Origin: Helicobacteraceae bacterium
GTDB taxonomy: Bacteria; Campylobacterota; Campylobacteria; Campylobacterales; Sulfurimonadaceae
DNA length: 16,439 nt
Assembly (NCBI GenBank): GCA_030613795.1
Contig: JAUWLG010000007.1
Coordinates: 1-16,439 of the forward strand
Direction: 5' to 3'
Part shown: positions 1 to 8,128 of the stretch, in pieces
Position numbering within the stretch: position 1 is the stretch's first letter
How the letters are laid out: each line of letters begins with the position of its first letter
Program-made: the position numbers and the translations under genes
The notes under the pieces: generated by a model
Told to the model about the DNA's origin: nothing
Seen by the model: the letters and a program-made list of their open reading frames with translations, nothing else
Database searches by the model: none

Positions 1-114
1 AGTGGAAAAGTATTGTCTAATTATTCTATCTAAAAAAATATAAACAGCGATATCTTATTTGATTTTTAACACAAAGTTGGCACCGTTTTTGCTTACTTGT
101 TATAGTACCAATTT

Positions 115-386
115 AATTGAGATCTCTGAACAAACCTGGTATTCTCAGAGGTATTTTGAAATGTGAGATTATGCTAAACTTTTTATGAGTCATAGCCAAA
201 GCTACGAGGATTAAAAATTTTGTATAAGATTGCGTTTCAAAATGCCTCCCTACGGGCGTTTAGAGAAAACAGCTATTGCTTCGTTGAAGGCACTTGAAGC
301 TACCAGTAGCTCCTGCGTATCTTCGCCTTGCACTCGCCATTTTCTCTAAGCGCTGAGAATGTCAGGTTTGTTCAGAGGTCTCAATT
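115..386. repeat. Structured intergenic repeat, long copy A (outer stem plus two hairpins)
   Basis: An imperfect terminal inverted repeat of 34 bp pairs 115-148 with 353-386 (31 of 34 match). Inside lie two hairpins. Hairpin 1 has arms 148-162 and 234-248 (13 of 15), and its loop contains CATAGCCAAAGCTACG near 191-206. Hairpin 2 has arms 257-269 and 340-352 (12 of 13), with GCTACCAGTAGC in its loop at 299-310. The hairpins are separated by CCCTACGGG at 248-256. Copies B and C have the same plan. There is no open frame of note inside, so it is non-coding. It fills most of the gap upstream of the lipoprotein gene; the rest of 1-535 shows only a promoter and AT-rich sequence. Confidence 0.85.
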
Positions 387-503
387 AGTTCTATAGGGAT
401 CAGCGATCAACTAAACAAGCCTGTAAATTTTGGCTCAATATCATCGCAATTCAATCGCTGAATGATTTTAGTTATTCTAAGTATATTTGTCTGATTCCTT
501 AGA

Positions 504-509
504 TATAAT
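504..509 (+). promoter_or_regulatory. -10 box of the lipoprotein gene
   Basis: A perfect TATAAT lies 27 bases before the start codon at 536. No good -35 is seen at normal spacing, as is usual for Campylobacterota sigma-70 promoters. The ribosome site is AAAGG at 524-528. Confidence 0.5.
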
Positions 510-535
510 ATAGTAATTTATACAAAGGGTTATAT

Positions 536-1072
536 ATGAAAATGATTATACTTTCCAGCGCGTTGATCGCTATTTTGGCAATGACAGGGTGTACGACAAA
601 AGAGCCTGTGGCCGAAGAAAAAGTAGAGGAAATCGCACCTGTTGCTAAAGCTCCTGAACCGGTAGTAGAAACTGTTGTTGTCATGGAGGAAGAAGTTATT
701 GACCTCGACAGTGGGCCGACAATGGCTGATCTTGAAGGTCAGATGAGAACAGTGAATTTTGAATTTGACAAATATAACATCGACTTTGAGATGGAACAAC
801 GTATTATCGCTAACAGTAACCTTGCAAATGGTGATGCAGCAGATTATATGATCAAGCTTGAAGGTAACTGTGACGAGTGGGGAAGCGAGGAGTATAACTT
901 CGCACTAGGCTTGCGCCGTGCAAACGCGGTCAAGTCTGCGATGATCGGAGAAGGCGTTGCTGCAGAGCGTATTTCGATGATAAGCTACGGTAAAAACAAC
1001 CCTATATGTACGGATAAAACAAAACAGTGTTGGCAACAGAACCGCCGTGTCGAGGTTAAACTGCTTCCGTAA
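536..1072 (+). CDS. OmpA-family lipoprotein, Pal-like
   Basis: Predicted outer-membrane lipoprotein of 178 residues that anchors the membrane to peptidoglycan. The signal peptide ends in a lipobox, L-A-M-T-G-C with lipidated Cys19; Thr20 at +2 suits outer-membrane sorting. Residues 22-60 are an acidic, Val/Pro/Glu-rich linker. Residues about 72-178 are an OmpA C-terminal domain with the Pal hallmark G-N-C-D-E-W-G...YN-ALG-RRA-AV at 110-132. Asp113 and Arg170/171 of the NRR motif are the expected diaminopimelate contacts. Cys158 and Cys165 in the tail, and CW before NRR, resemble the Campylobacter Omp18/Pal form; they may form a disulfide. No tolB or other Tol gene is adjacent, so this may be a second Pal paralogue rather than the Tol-Pal member. 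The start is supported by AAAGG eight bases upstream. The family call is firm; the exact role is inferred. Confidence 0.9.
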   Translation: MKMIILSSALIAILAMTGCTTKEPVAEEKVEEIAPVAKAPEPVVETVVVMEEEVIDLDSGPTMADLEGQMRTVNFEFDKYNIDFEMEQRIIANSNLANGDAADYMIKLEGNCDEWGSEEYNFALGLRRANAVKSAMIGEGVAAERISMISYGKNNPICTDKTKQCWQQNRRVEVKLLP

Positions 1073-1134
1073 AGTCGCATTCGCTTTTAACACTTATTAG
1101 TGCGGTTTGCTTTTTGCAGCCGAAGTTCAGCTCG

Positions 1135-1156
1135 TTCCCATCGTCTTTGATGGGAA
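1135..1156. repeat. Perfect 8-bp inverted repeat in the lipoprotein-macA gap
   Basis: TTCCCATC (1135-1142) and GATGGGAA (1149-1156) form a perfect stem around a 6-base loop. No T tract follows, so it is not a canonical terminator, although it is the strongest stem downstream of the lipoprotein stop and could protect the 3' end of its mRNA. The rest of 1073-1334 holds no convincing gene; a 62-codon frame at 1107-1295 lacks a ribosome site and recognisable protein features. Confidence 0.5.
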
Positions 1157-1334
1157 TGTATATCAAACACTAACACTGCCAATCCATAATAATCTCTTTA
1201 TTTCATCAAGTTTGACCTTCATCATAGAAAATATGAGCTATTTACGTCTGTATACCTACAGTAATTTCGAAACAGGAAACCTCTGGGACGCATAGGGTTG
1301 AAGTGATCATCAACATCTCAGGCTTTATATTAAA

Positions 1335-1600
1335 GGGCACTTCTAAAAACCCTAATCAGCCTCAGAGGCAAAAAGAGATGTGAGGTTGTGCAAAACTTTT
1401 TTTAAGTTATAGCTAAAGCTACGACGATGAAAAATTTTGTGCAAGGTTGCGTTTCTTTTTGCCTCCCTTCGGGCGTTACAGAGAAGTTCACACTCAGCGT
1501 TGCCCTTTCTCGCCTTAGCTATGGCTAGGTCTTCAAAAGGTCGCCTTGATTGTGAACTTCTCTGTAACGCTGAGGCTGACTAGGGTTATTAGAGGTGTCC
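1335..1600. repeat. Structured intergenic repeat, long copy B
   Basis: The outer inverted repeat pairs 1335-1365 with 1570-1600 (27 of 31). Hairpin 1 arms are 1365-1376 and 1454-1465 (12 of 12), with TATAGCTAAAGCTACG in the loop around 1408-1423. Hairpin 2 arms are 1474-1492 and 1551-1569, a perfect 19 of 19 match, with CTTAGCTATGGCTAGG in the loop at 1514-1529. The separator is CCCTTCGGG at 1465-1473. The parts abut with no slack, giving a three-way-junction fold on either strand. Its outer ends match the short copy E at 8749-8789. It lies about 150 bp upstream of the macA-type gene and before its likely promoter. Confidence 0.9.
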
Positions 1601-1702
1601 TAAATGCAGAAAATAAGAGTTTATGTCAATTTTTTAGGCCGTATCGCTCAGGAACTTTGTACAGATATATAAACTTGAAAAAAATATACAGCGTTATAAC
1701 AT

Positions 1703-1708
1703 TATAAT
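1703..1708 (+). promoter_or_regulatory. -10 box of the macA-macB-type operon
   Basis: A perfect TATAAT lies 44 bases before the start codon at 1752. TTGAAA at 1675-1680 is a possible -35 but its 22-base spacing is long. Confidence 0.45.
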
Positions 1709-1751
1709 AGAGCAGATATCACTCTATTTCGATACAAAACATTGAAGGTGT

Positions 1752-2963
1752 ATGATGGAAGAGATGCAGAAGATCACTGGATACAAAAGCAGTGCAATGA
1801 AGTGGAAGATAGGCATTGCACTGTTCGTACTACTGCTAAGTGTAGGAGGGTACTTTTTTTTTACGCCGAAAGAGAGAAAAGAGGTCTACCGCTATGTGAC
1901 ACAGCCCCTTGAAAAAGGTGATCTGACGTTGACGGTTTCTGCCATGGGTTATATAGAACCGGTGGAGAATGTCAAAGTGGGTACAGAAGTATCGGGTACG
2001 ATAGTGAAGGTCTATGCAGATTATAATGATCAGGTCAAAAAAGGTCAGATACTAGCACAGTTGGACAAAACAAAGTATCAAAGTACACTCAGCAGGGCAG
2101 ATGCGTCGTTGAACGTTGCAAAGGCATCTTTGGAGAATATGAATGCACTGTTGTATCAGGCGAACGCAACAGTTGAGAGAAATAAATCATTAAAAAAGTC
2201 AACGGAAGGGAGATTGCCTTCACAAAGTGACTGGGACCGAGACTGGGCAAACTATCTGGTCGCAAAAGCGCAGGTCAGAAGTGCAAAAGCACAGATTGAG
2301 CAGGCCAAACACGCGCTTGTCTCCTCAAAATATGATCTTGAAAGAACGACGATATACTCGCCGATCGACGGCACTGTTTTAGTACGCAATATCGATCCGG
2401 GGCAGACGGTCGCCGCTTCATTTCAGACACCGGTTCTTTTTAAGATCGCCAAAGACCTGACTAAGATGGAACTGCAAGCGAGTATTGATGAAGCCGACAT
2501 CGCCAAAGTAAAAGCCGGACAGATCGCAACGTTCAGCGTGGATGCCTACCCTGAAACAAGCTTTGAAGCACGCATCAAACTGGTTCGGGTCAACTCGGAG
2601 ATCGTTGACGGTGTTGTGACCTATAAAGCGGTGATGGATGTAGATAACGAGGAACTTCTGCTCAAACCGGGTATGAGTGCCGATGCCGATATCATTACCG
2701 AAACACTCAGCAGTACCTTCATCGTTCCCAAAGCAGCGCTGCTCTATATTCCGATAAAACCGAAGACAGAGCAGTTTTTTGGGTTTGACGAGAAAGAGAA
2801 AACTACCATTGATCCAAAACCGCATGTGTGGGTTCTTGACAACGGTCAGCCTAAAAAAGCCTATGTCAAAGTGCTTGGCAACAGTGGTTCAAAAACGGCT
2901 GTCTCTTCCGAAGAGTTACATGAAGGAGACCCTCTCATTGTTACGCAGGAGAAGCGTCAATGA
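1752..2963 (+). CDS. macA: MacA-like periplasmic adaptor (HlyD/RND membrane fusion family)
   Basis: Adaptor subunit of a tripartite exporter; it should link the inner-membrane MacB-type pump to a TolC-like outer-membrane channel, which is not encoded here. The 403 residues are usual for the family. In order: a cytoplasmic N-terminus, one membrane anchor at about 19-37, a first lipoyl half with G-T-E-V-S-G near 75-85, a coiled-coil hairpin at about 100-195, a second lipoyl half with G-T-V-L-V-R-N-I-D-P-G-Q, then beta-barrel and membrane-proximal domains to the end. GAAGG at 1744-1748 sits 3 bases before the first ATG (1752) and 6 before the second (1755), so translation may begin at 1755. A run of nine T at 1854-1862 encodes Phe35-37. 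The stop overlaps the next start by ATGA, implying coupling. Cargo (macrolide, lipopeptide, peptide or siderophore) cannot be told. Confidence 0.9.
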   Translation: MMEEMQKITGYKSSAMKWKIGIALFVLLLSVGGYFFFTPKERKEVYRYVTQPLEKGDLTLTVSAMGYIEPVENVKVGTEVSGTIVKVYADYNDQVKKGQILAQLDKTKYQSTLSRADASLNVAKASLENMNALLYQANATVERNKSLKKSTEGRLPSQSDWDRDWANYLVAKAQVRSAKAQIEQAKHALVSSKYDLERTTIYSPIDGTVLVRNIDPGQTVAASFQTPVLFKIAKDLTKMELQASIDEADIAKVKAGQIATFSVDAYPETSFEARIKLVRVNSEIVDGVVTYKAVMDVDNEELLLKPGMSADADIITETLSSTFIVPKAALLYIPIKPKTEQFFGFDEKEKTTIDPKPHVWVLDNGQPKKAYVKVLGNSGSKTAVSSEELHEGDPLIVTQEKRQ

Positions 2964-3640
2964 TCAAGCTTGATAAGGTGACGAAGACCTACGGCAGCGG
3001 TGAAGCGGCTACCCATGTGTTGAAGGAGATCGATCTGGAGATAAAGAGAGGGGAGTTTGTGGCCATTATGGGACCCAGCGGAAGTGGAAAATCCACTCTT
3101 TTAAATATCCTTGGCGCATTGGATGTACCAAGCGATGGAGGCTACTCTTTTTTAGATACGGATATCAGGGCACTTTCAAAAGATCAACTGGCTCTTTTTC
3201 GACGCTATATCCTTGGGTTTGTCTTTCAGGGGTTCAATCTCTTGAAAAAGACCTCTGCACTCGAAAACGTGGAGATGCCGCTGGTCTACCTGGGTATGCA
3301 TGCAAAGGAGCGAAAAGAGAGGGCCCTTGAAGCGCTTACAAGCGTAGGCCTTGAAGATCGCATGGGTTATGACCCCGGGCAGCTTTCTGGCGGTCAGCAG
3401 CAGCGTGTGGCGATCGCAAGGGCAATGGTGACACATCCAAAAGTGCTGATAGTGGATGAGCCGACGGGTAATCTTGACACCAAACGCGGCCACGAGATCA
3501 TGCAGCTCATCAAGACGTTTAACGAAGATGGCATTACGGTCATCATGGTGACGCACGAAAAAGAGATTGCCGCTTACGCGTCCAGGATTATCTATCTACG
3601 TGACGGTATGATCGAAAAGGAGAGCAACAATGTTGCTTAA
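2960..3640 (+). CDS. MacB/LolD-type ABC transporter ATP-binding protein
   Basis: ATPase subunit driving the exporter formed with the flanking genes. All nucleotide-binding motifs are intact in 226 residues: Walker A G-P-S-G-S-G-K-S-T at 38-46, Q-loop Gln90, signature L-S-G-G-Q-Q-Q-R at 142-149, Walker B with catalytic Glu167 in V-L-I-V-D-E at 162-167, and switch His199. E. coli MacB has this domain fused to its permease in one chain of about 648 residues; here the two are separate overlapping genes. The start codon overlaps the macA-type stop (ATGA), and AGGAG at 2947-2951 is 8 bases upstream. Adaptor and permease context favours a MacB-type mechanotransmission exporter over LolCDE lipoprotein sorting. 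Confidence 0.93.
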   Translation: MIKLDKVTKTYGSGEAATHVLKEIDLEIKRGEFVAIMGPSGSGKSTLLNILGALDVPSDGGYSFLDTDIRALSKDQLALFRRYILGFVFQGFNLLKKTSALENVEMPLVYLGMHAKERKERALEALTSVGLEDRMGYDPGQLSGGQQQRVAIARAMVTHPKVLIVDEPTGNLDTKRGHEIMQLIKTFNEDGITVIMVTHEKEIAAYASRIIYLRDGMIEKESNNVA

Positions 3641-4841
3641 TGCTTTTTTACAGGCCATACGTGAGATAAGGCGAAACCTTATGCGTTCTTTGCTTACGGC
3701 AACAGGTATCGTTATCGGGATCGCGTCAGTCATCGCCATGGTCAACATCGGCAAGGGCGCCAGCGAATCGATCACGCAAAGCGTCGGCGAACTTGGCAGC
3801 AATACACTCTATATTTTGCCTGGTCAGGAGCAGGGTCCCGGCGGTCACTCCTCTCTTGTTAAAGCGTTTAAAATGAAAGATGTTGACGTCCTCAAAAGCT
3901 CAATTTTTACGTTAGAGGCAATCTCGCCCCTGGAGAGTACTTCCATGACGGTACTCTATAAAGACCGGAACTATCAAACCAGTATCAGAGGTACTGATAA
4001 CGACTACTTTGACGTGCAGAACTGGGCTCTGAAAGAGGGAAGACATTTTGAAAAAAGTGAACTTAGAACGGGGCAAAATACCTGTATTCTTGGTCAGACC
4101 GTTATTAAGGAGCTTTTTGTTTCGGGCGAATCGGCTGTTGGCAAAAAGATCCGCCTTCAGAACTTCTCCTGTGAAGTGGTTGGTGTACTCGAAGCAAAAG
4201 GTGCGAACACCTTCGGTATGGATCAGGACGATCTTGTCTTGGTGCCGATCAAGATGTTTCAGCGCCGCATCAGCGGAAACGAAAACATTCACCTTATTAT
4301 GGCGTTGGTCAAAGAAAATATTCCTCTTGAAGAAGCGTCACTGCAGATTCAGCAGCTAATGAGAGAACGCAGGCATATTAAAGCGGGGGAGGAAGACAAC
4401 TTTTCGGTACGAAGTATGACGGCACTGCTCGATACGATCTCCAAGATCACGTCGATGCTTACGATGATGCTTGGTGCTGTTGCAGCGATCTCGTTGATCG
4501 TCGGGGGTATCGGCATTATGAACATCATGCTTGTTTCAGTGACCGAACGTACGAGGGAGATCGGCATACGTATGGCGGTCGGTGCGATGGCCCAAGATAT
4601 TCTTATTCAGTTTCTTATTGAAGCTGTCGTGCTTTCGGGTCTTGGCGGTATTGTGGGCATACTAATCGGTATGGCGATTACCGTGGGTGTGTCAAGTGCT
4701 ATGGATATAACGCTTGTTATCGACCCAAGCATTACGATGGTGGCGCTGCTCTTTTCAATGCTGATCGGTATACTCTTCGGCATTATCCCGGCACGCAAAG
4801 CAGCCAACATGAATCCGATAGATGCTCTGAGGTATGAGTAG
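3630..4841 (+). CDS. macB: MacB-type ABC transporter permease (FtsX-like)
   Basis: Permease subunit of 403 residues with the four-helix MacB/FtsX topology: one helix at about 21-42, a large periplasmic MacB core domain at about 45-270, then three C-terminal helices at about 280-303, 328-360 and 369-388. The motif T-E-R-T-R-E-I-G-I-R following the second helix and A-R-K-A-A...P-I-D-A-L-R-Y-E at the end are family hallmarks. It starts inside the ATPase gene (11-base overlap) behind a strong AAGGAG at 3617-3622 spaced 7 bases. Together the three genes form a compact coupled operon. The symbol refers to the permease half of MacB; substrate is unknown. Repeat D begins 20 bases after the stop. Confidence 0.92.
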   Translation: MLLNAFLQAIREIRRNLMRSLLTATGIVIGIASVIAMVNIGKGASESITQSVGELGSNTLYILPGQEQGPGGHSSLVKAFKMKDVDVLKSSIFTLEAISPLESTSMTVLYKDRNYQTSIRGTDNDYFDVQNWALKEGRHFEKSELRTGQNTCILGQTVIKELFVSGESAVGKKIRLQNFSCEVVGVLEAKGANTFGMDQDDLVLVPIKMFQRRISGNENIHLIMALVKENIPLEEASLQIQQLMRERRHIKAGEEDNFSVRSMTALLDTISKITSMLTMMLGAVAAISLIVGGIGIMNIMLVSVTERTREIGIRMAVGAMAQDILIQFLIEAVVLSGLGGIVGILIGMAITVGVSSAMDITLVIDPSITMVALLFSMLIGILFGIIPARKAANMNPIDALRYE

Positions 4842-4860
4842 ACTTTTGTTTTGAATATGT

Positions 4861-4913
4861 ATTACGGCACCAACTAAACATCTGAATATTTGATGTTTAA
4901 TTGGTACCGTAAT
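4861..4913. repeat. Short hairpin repeat D (outer stem of copy C without its core)
   Basis: Arms 4861-4882 and 4892-4913 match at 20 of 22, with both mismatches able to pair as G-U in RNA from one strand, around a 9-base loop. The arms resemble the ends of long copy C (ATTACG-CACCAA-TAAA in both). It sits between two convergent genes, 20 bases after the exporter permease and 9 bases after the CNNM-type gene, so it may end or protect both transcripts, but no T tract follows on either side. Confidence 0.75.
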
Positions 4914-4921
4914 AGTGCGGG

Positions 4922-5866
4922 TTAATGCCCGTATTCATCAGATATCTCATGTCCTATCAGTGCTTCTAGAACATCTTCCATGGTGATGATGCCGGCCCAG
5001 CCTGACTGGTCGCTGACAGAGGCTATGTGCACCTTGCCTTTGATCATACGGTTGAGCATGTCGTCAGCTTTTATATTGGTGTGGATATGGATGAGTCTGT
5101 CTGTAATGAACTCTTTAACAAGATTATTTTTAAGTGCGACCCCGACAAGCTCTTTGATGTTGAGAACGGCAACTATACGGTCGTCGCGCAGTACAGGAAA
5201 ACGTGTATAGCCACTCTCTTTGAGCTTACTGATCATTGTTTCGTCGAGTATGTCTTTATACCCGACAGTAACGACCTGTTCGCATGGTGTCATGATCATT
5301 TCGGCGGTTTTTTCCTGCAGGGAGAGGGTACCGAGGATAATGTCGCGGTCGAGGGCATCGATATCGCTATCTTGAGATTGCTGATGCGTTTCGATAACAT
5401 GGCGAAGTTCCCGGCGGTTTAGCATGTCAGGTAGCTGTTCGCCAAGAACGCGGTCAAGCAGCATGCTGATAGGACCGGAAACAGGGTAAAAAACAAACAT
5501 CAAGACTTTGACCAGTCCGGCTACTTTAGCTCCGACAACAAGGGCGTGGCGTGTCAGTGCGGCAGCAGGAAGGATCTCGCCGAAGACAAGGATAAGTGCT
5601 GTTGAGATTACCCCTGCCATGAGGCCGGTACCTACAACGCCGCCGAGAAAAATGGAAAGGGTGGCGTTGACAGCGGTATTGCCAAGCAATAAGGTGACAA
5701 GCAGAAGATTACCGCTCTTGATAACAGGAAGTACCTTAGCCGCATTTTTATCGCCAAGATCAGCAGAGCGTTGTACATCGTCAATACCAAGACCCATAAG
5801 TCCAATAGTCAGGCCCGAAAACATCCCGGAGGCTGTGATCAAAGCCAATACAATAATTATGTCCAT
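4922..5866 (-). CDS. CNNM/DUF21 transmembrane protein with CBS pair
   Basis: Membrane protein of 314 residues. Residues 1 to about 150 are a DUF21/CNNM membrane domain: G-M-F-S-G-L-T-I-G-L near the N-terminus and the L-V-F-G-E-I-L-P signature near 94-101, with about four hydrophobic segments. Residues about 185-310 are two CBS motifs, including M-T-P-C-E-Q-V-V at the start of the first and G-I-I-T-M-E-D-V-L-E-A-L-I-G in the second. Relatives move or sense Mg2+ or related ions, with the CBS pair binding nucleotides. It lacks the extra CorC_HlyC C-terminal domain common in bacterial homologues of 400 or more residues, so haemolysin naming is not warranted. AGAG lies just upstream of the start. 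It is probably transcribed alone, since 138 bp separate it from the transporter upstream. Confidence 0.9.
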   Translation of the reverse strand: MDIIIVLALITASGMFSGLTIGLMGLGIDDVQRSADLGDKNAAKVLPVIKSGNLLLVTLLLGNTAVNATLSIFLGGVVGTGLMAGVISTALILVFGEILPAAALTRHALVVGAKVAGLVKVLMFVFYPVSGPISMLLDRVLGEQLPDMLNRRELRHVIETHQQSQDSDIDALDRDIILGTLSLQEKTAEMIMTPCEQVVTVGYKDILDETMISKLKESGYTRFPVLRDDRIVAVLNIKELVGVALKNNLVKEFITDRLIHIHTNIKADDMLNRMIKGKVHIASVSDQSGWAGIITMEDVLEALIGHEISDEYGH

Positions 5867-5892
5867 GTACTCTCTAGTGTTAAATTGCTAAA

Positions 5893-5898
5893 ATAATA
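5893..5898 (-). promoter_or_regulatory. Possible -10 box of the CNNM-type gene
   Basis: TATTAT on the minus strand, 26 bases before the start codon. No clear -35. It supports the gene having its own promoter, but the motif is weak evidence in AT-rich sequence. Confidence 0.35.
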
Positions 5899-5975
5899 GC
5901 ATAAAGTGGGGTGCAATGGTAAACAAGCATGCACAGATTTCGTACAGTACCATGTTTGGGGTATTTAGTTCGTTC

Positions 5976-5994
5976 GCTAGTCACAGGAACCAGC
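5976..5994. terminator. Weak hairpin downstream of the sugar transporter gene
   Basis: GCTAGT (5976-5981) and ACCAGC (5989-5994) surround a 7-base loop. In RNA from the minus strand (the transporter transcript) all six pairs form, one as G-U, but no T tract follows; the five T bases at 5995-5999 lie on the other side. It begins about 10 bases after the transporter stop. A terminator or processing role is a guess. Confidence 0.3.
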
Positions 5995-6004
5995 TTTTTA
6001 TAGA

Positions 6005-7285
6005 CTATCTCCAACGCTTGAGTTTATGCCCTTTGAGTGCATAGTAGAGGATGAAGAGATAACAAGGGATCGTGATGACGTAGGCGAACTGCATGTCGCC
6101 GCCGATGTCAGCCATCTGACCAAAGACAAGCGGCAAGATAGCACCGCCGGCGATACTCATAATAAGCAGGGCGCTTCCTTGTGCGGTGAACTTTCCTAAA
6201 CCTTCCAAGGCAAGTGGCCAGATAGCTGGCCATACAAGTGCGTGAGAGAAACCTAAAATGGCAACCAAAGCCACAGGGTCAGGAATACTAGCAAGGCCGC
6301 TCCACCCCCACAAGACGTTTGAAATAACATAGCTTTGATCTGAGCTGAGGAGTAGGGCTGTGATCGTTACGAAACCTCCAACAGCTGAATAGGTCAGCGC
6401 TCTCTCTTGAGAGAGGTACTTCGGGATGCCGAAGACACCGACAAGATAACCGAGAACCATAAAGACCATGGTGTATGAAGTAAGGGCTGTGTAGTTGTCC
6501 ACACCCAGTTTTTGACCAAAAAGACCGATGGTGTCACCTGCGACCACTTCGACACCAACATAGAAAAAGAGTGCGATAGCGCCGAGTATGATCTGTGGGT
6601 AGTGAAAGATGTGTGTTCTCTCTTCATCCTCCTCTGCATCATTGAACTCGATCTCCGGCAGTGACGAAAATAGCACTAAAAAGATAAGCCCAGTCAAGAT
6701 GACGGCCATGATAAGATATGGGACAATCAGTTTGGAAGCCAACATCTCGATCTCACTGCTTGAAAGTACCTCTTTTGAAAACGAACCAAGATCAGTGAAG
6801 ATAAGGGCGGTAAAGACAAGCGGTGCCAGGATACCTGCACTTTTGTTGATAAGTCCCATAATACTGATACGCATCGCGGCACTCTCAGTCGGACCGACAA
6901 GAACGATGTAGGGGTTAGAGGCGGTCTGCAAGATAGTCAGTCCGCTACCGAGTGTAAAGAGTGCCACCAAGAAGATTATAAAGTTTGCACTGAATGCTGC
7001 CGGTATGAAAAGCAGGGCACCGATAGCCATAATACCCAGACCGATCGCCATCCCATTTTTGTAACCGCTTTTAGAGAGGATAAAAGACATTGGATAGGCC
7101 ATTGTCGTGTAGGCGATGTAGAAGGCAAAGGTGACAAAGAGGGCTTGGAAGTCATTAAGGTCACAGATGAGTTTTAAAAAGGGGATGAGTGAGCCGTTAA
7201 GCCAGGTGACAAAACCGAAGATAAAAAAGAGGATACCGATGATGAACATTGGTATCAGGCTGGACTGTTTAGCGTTATCGTGCAT
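6005..7285 (-). CDS. FHS-family sugar MFS transporter (GluP/FucP-like)
   Basis: Inner-membrane sugar:H+ or sugar:Na+ symporter of 426 residues with about 12 hydrophobic helices. The first helix carries F-F-I-F-G-F-V-T-W-L-N-G-S-L-I-P, and the fourth region carries L-Q-T-A-S-N-P-Y-I-V-L-V-G, both typical of the FHS family (Helicobacter GluP glucose/galactose transporter, E. coli FucP fucose permease). The long loop near 200-225 is acidic (D-A-E-E-D-E-E). It begins 6 bases after the HAD phosphatase stop, so the two are surely co-transcribed. Pairing with a phosphatase suggests a sugar-linked role, but the substrate cannot be read from sequence. Confidence 0.9.
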   Translation of the reverse strand: MHDNAKQSSLIPMFIIGILFFIFGFVTWLNGSLIPFLKLICDLNDFQALFVTFAFYIAYTTMAYPMSFILSKSGYKNGMAIGLGIMAIGALLFIPAAFSANFIIFLVALFTLGSGLTILQTASNPYIVLVGPTESAAMRISIMGLINKSAGILAPLVFTALIFTDLGSFSKEVLSSSEIEMLASKLIVPYLIMAVILTGLIFLVLFSSLPEIEFNDAEEDEERTHIFHYPQIILGAIALFFYVGVEVVAGDTIGLFGQKLGVDNYTALTSYTMVFMVLGYLVGVFGIPKYLSQERALTYSAVGGFVTITALLLSSDQSYVISNVLWGWSGLASIPDPVALVAILGFSHALVWPAIWPLALEGLGKFTAQGSALLIMSIAGGAILPLVFGQMADIGGDMQFAYVITIPCYLFILYYALKGHKLKRWR

Positions 7286-7291
7286 TTTGTC

Positions 7292-8119
7292 TCACTTCAT
7301 TGTAGATTTCAAGTAGTGTGCCACGGCATCTTCATCATTACTGTGGGGTAGGATGGTCTTAGCGACCGCTTTGGTCTCTGCAAGTGCATTCGCAACAGCA
7401 GCGGACATACCGGCAAGTTTAAACATCTCGATGTCATTGATACTGTCACCGAAGACGGTCACATCGTCAAGCGAACGATCGAGATAATCACACACCTTTT
7501 GGAGTGCATGTGCCTTGTCTCCAAGGGGATGAACGATGGTCAAGAAGTAGTCACCGGTATAGTTCTCCGGAGAGAGTTTAAAATGAAAGGTCTCTCCATA
7601 GATCGCTTGAAGATGGGCGGTAAGAGCGATGAGACGCTCTTTTGAAGCCATGTAGACCACTTTGAATGTCCGCTCTTGAGCAACGACGTTTTCAAACTCC
7701 ATAAGCCTCGCATCATCTCTATAGTTGAGCAGGACTTTAGCCTGCGTGGGCGTCTGCGTCAGGGGAAAGTCAAAACTCTCATCAAGGGCATCATTTTTAA
7801 GACCGATAACAAAAGGGTGGATCTTGTCAAACTTGATCGCTTCAGCTATGAGATCGTTTGCAGCAGCCGTGTCAAGAAACTTGGTATCGATGATCTTTTT
7901 GTCGGGTGTCGCAATGAGCGTACCATCAAGCAAGATCATCGGTGCGTTGAATGTCAGATCGGGCAGCAACTTCATTGCGGAGTAGAAACTTCGTGCTGTA
8001 GCGATAGAGAGGATGGACTCTTTGGCTTTTTTATTCCAGATCGTCTTGGAAAAGTTACTGACACTTAGATCGCTTCGTAAAAAGGTGTGATCGAGGTCGG
8101 TGATGTAGACTTTATTCAT
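7292..8119 (-). CDS. HAD-superfamily hydrolase, Cof-like (type IIB cap)
   Basis: Predicted cytoplasmic phosphatase of 275 residues. Motif I is D-L-D-H-T with nucleophile Asp8 and acid Asp10; motif II is Thr41 in I-A-T-A-R; motif III Lys202 in P-L-G-D-K-A; motif IV G-D-S-I-N-D at about 224-229 for Mg2+. The large insert between motifs II and III fits a C2B cap as in Cof/YbiV/sucrose-phosphatase relatives, which act on sugar phosphates and other small phosphates. It starts 9 bases after the stop of the small unknown gene and ends 6 bases before the sugar transporter, in one operon. Sugar-phosphate turnover is a reasonable inference but substrate is open. Confidence 0.88.
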   Translation of the reverse strand: MNKVYITDLDHTFLRSDLSVSNFSKTIWNKKAKESILSIATARSFYSAMKLLPDLTFNAPMILLDGTLIATPDKKIIDTKFLDTAAANDLIAEAIKFDKIHPFVIGLKNDALDESFDFPLTQTPTQAKVLLNYRDDARLMEFENVVAQERTFKVVYMASKERLIALTAHLQAIYGETFHFKLSPENYTGDYFLTIVHPLGDKAHALQKVCDYLDRSLDDVTVFGDSINDIEMFKLAGMSAAVANALAETKAVAKTILPHSNDEDAVAHYLKSTMK

Positions 8120-8128
8120 TTTGCTACT

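Noticed and set aside
30..55. AAAAAAATATAAACAGCGAT resembles sequence at 1679-1697 upstream of the macA-type gene
   Set aside because: Low-complexity A/T-rich likeness; could be a shared promoter-like motif but too weak to separate from chance.
115..386. Reading the long repeats as intrinsic terminators or riboswitches
   Set aside because: No T tract follows the outer stems, the copies sit in different positions relative to genes (upstream and downstream), and no known riboswitch core was recognised.
1107..1295. 62-codon plus-strand open frame between the lipoprotein gene and repeat B
   Set aside because: No ribosome site, no recognisable composition or motif, and it crosses the perfect inverted repeat at 1135-1156.
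2960..4841. LolCDE lipoprotein-sorting system
   Set aside because: An adaptor of the MacA type is coupled upstream and there is a single permease, matching MacAB and not LolCDE.
4922..5866. Haemolysin C / CorC label
   Set aside because: Only the DUF21 and CBS parts are present; the CorC_HlyC domain is missing, and there is no evidence of haemolytic activity for this architecture.
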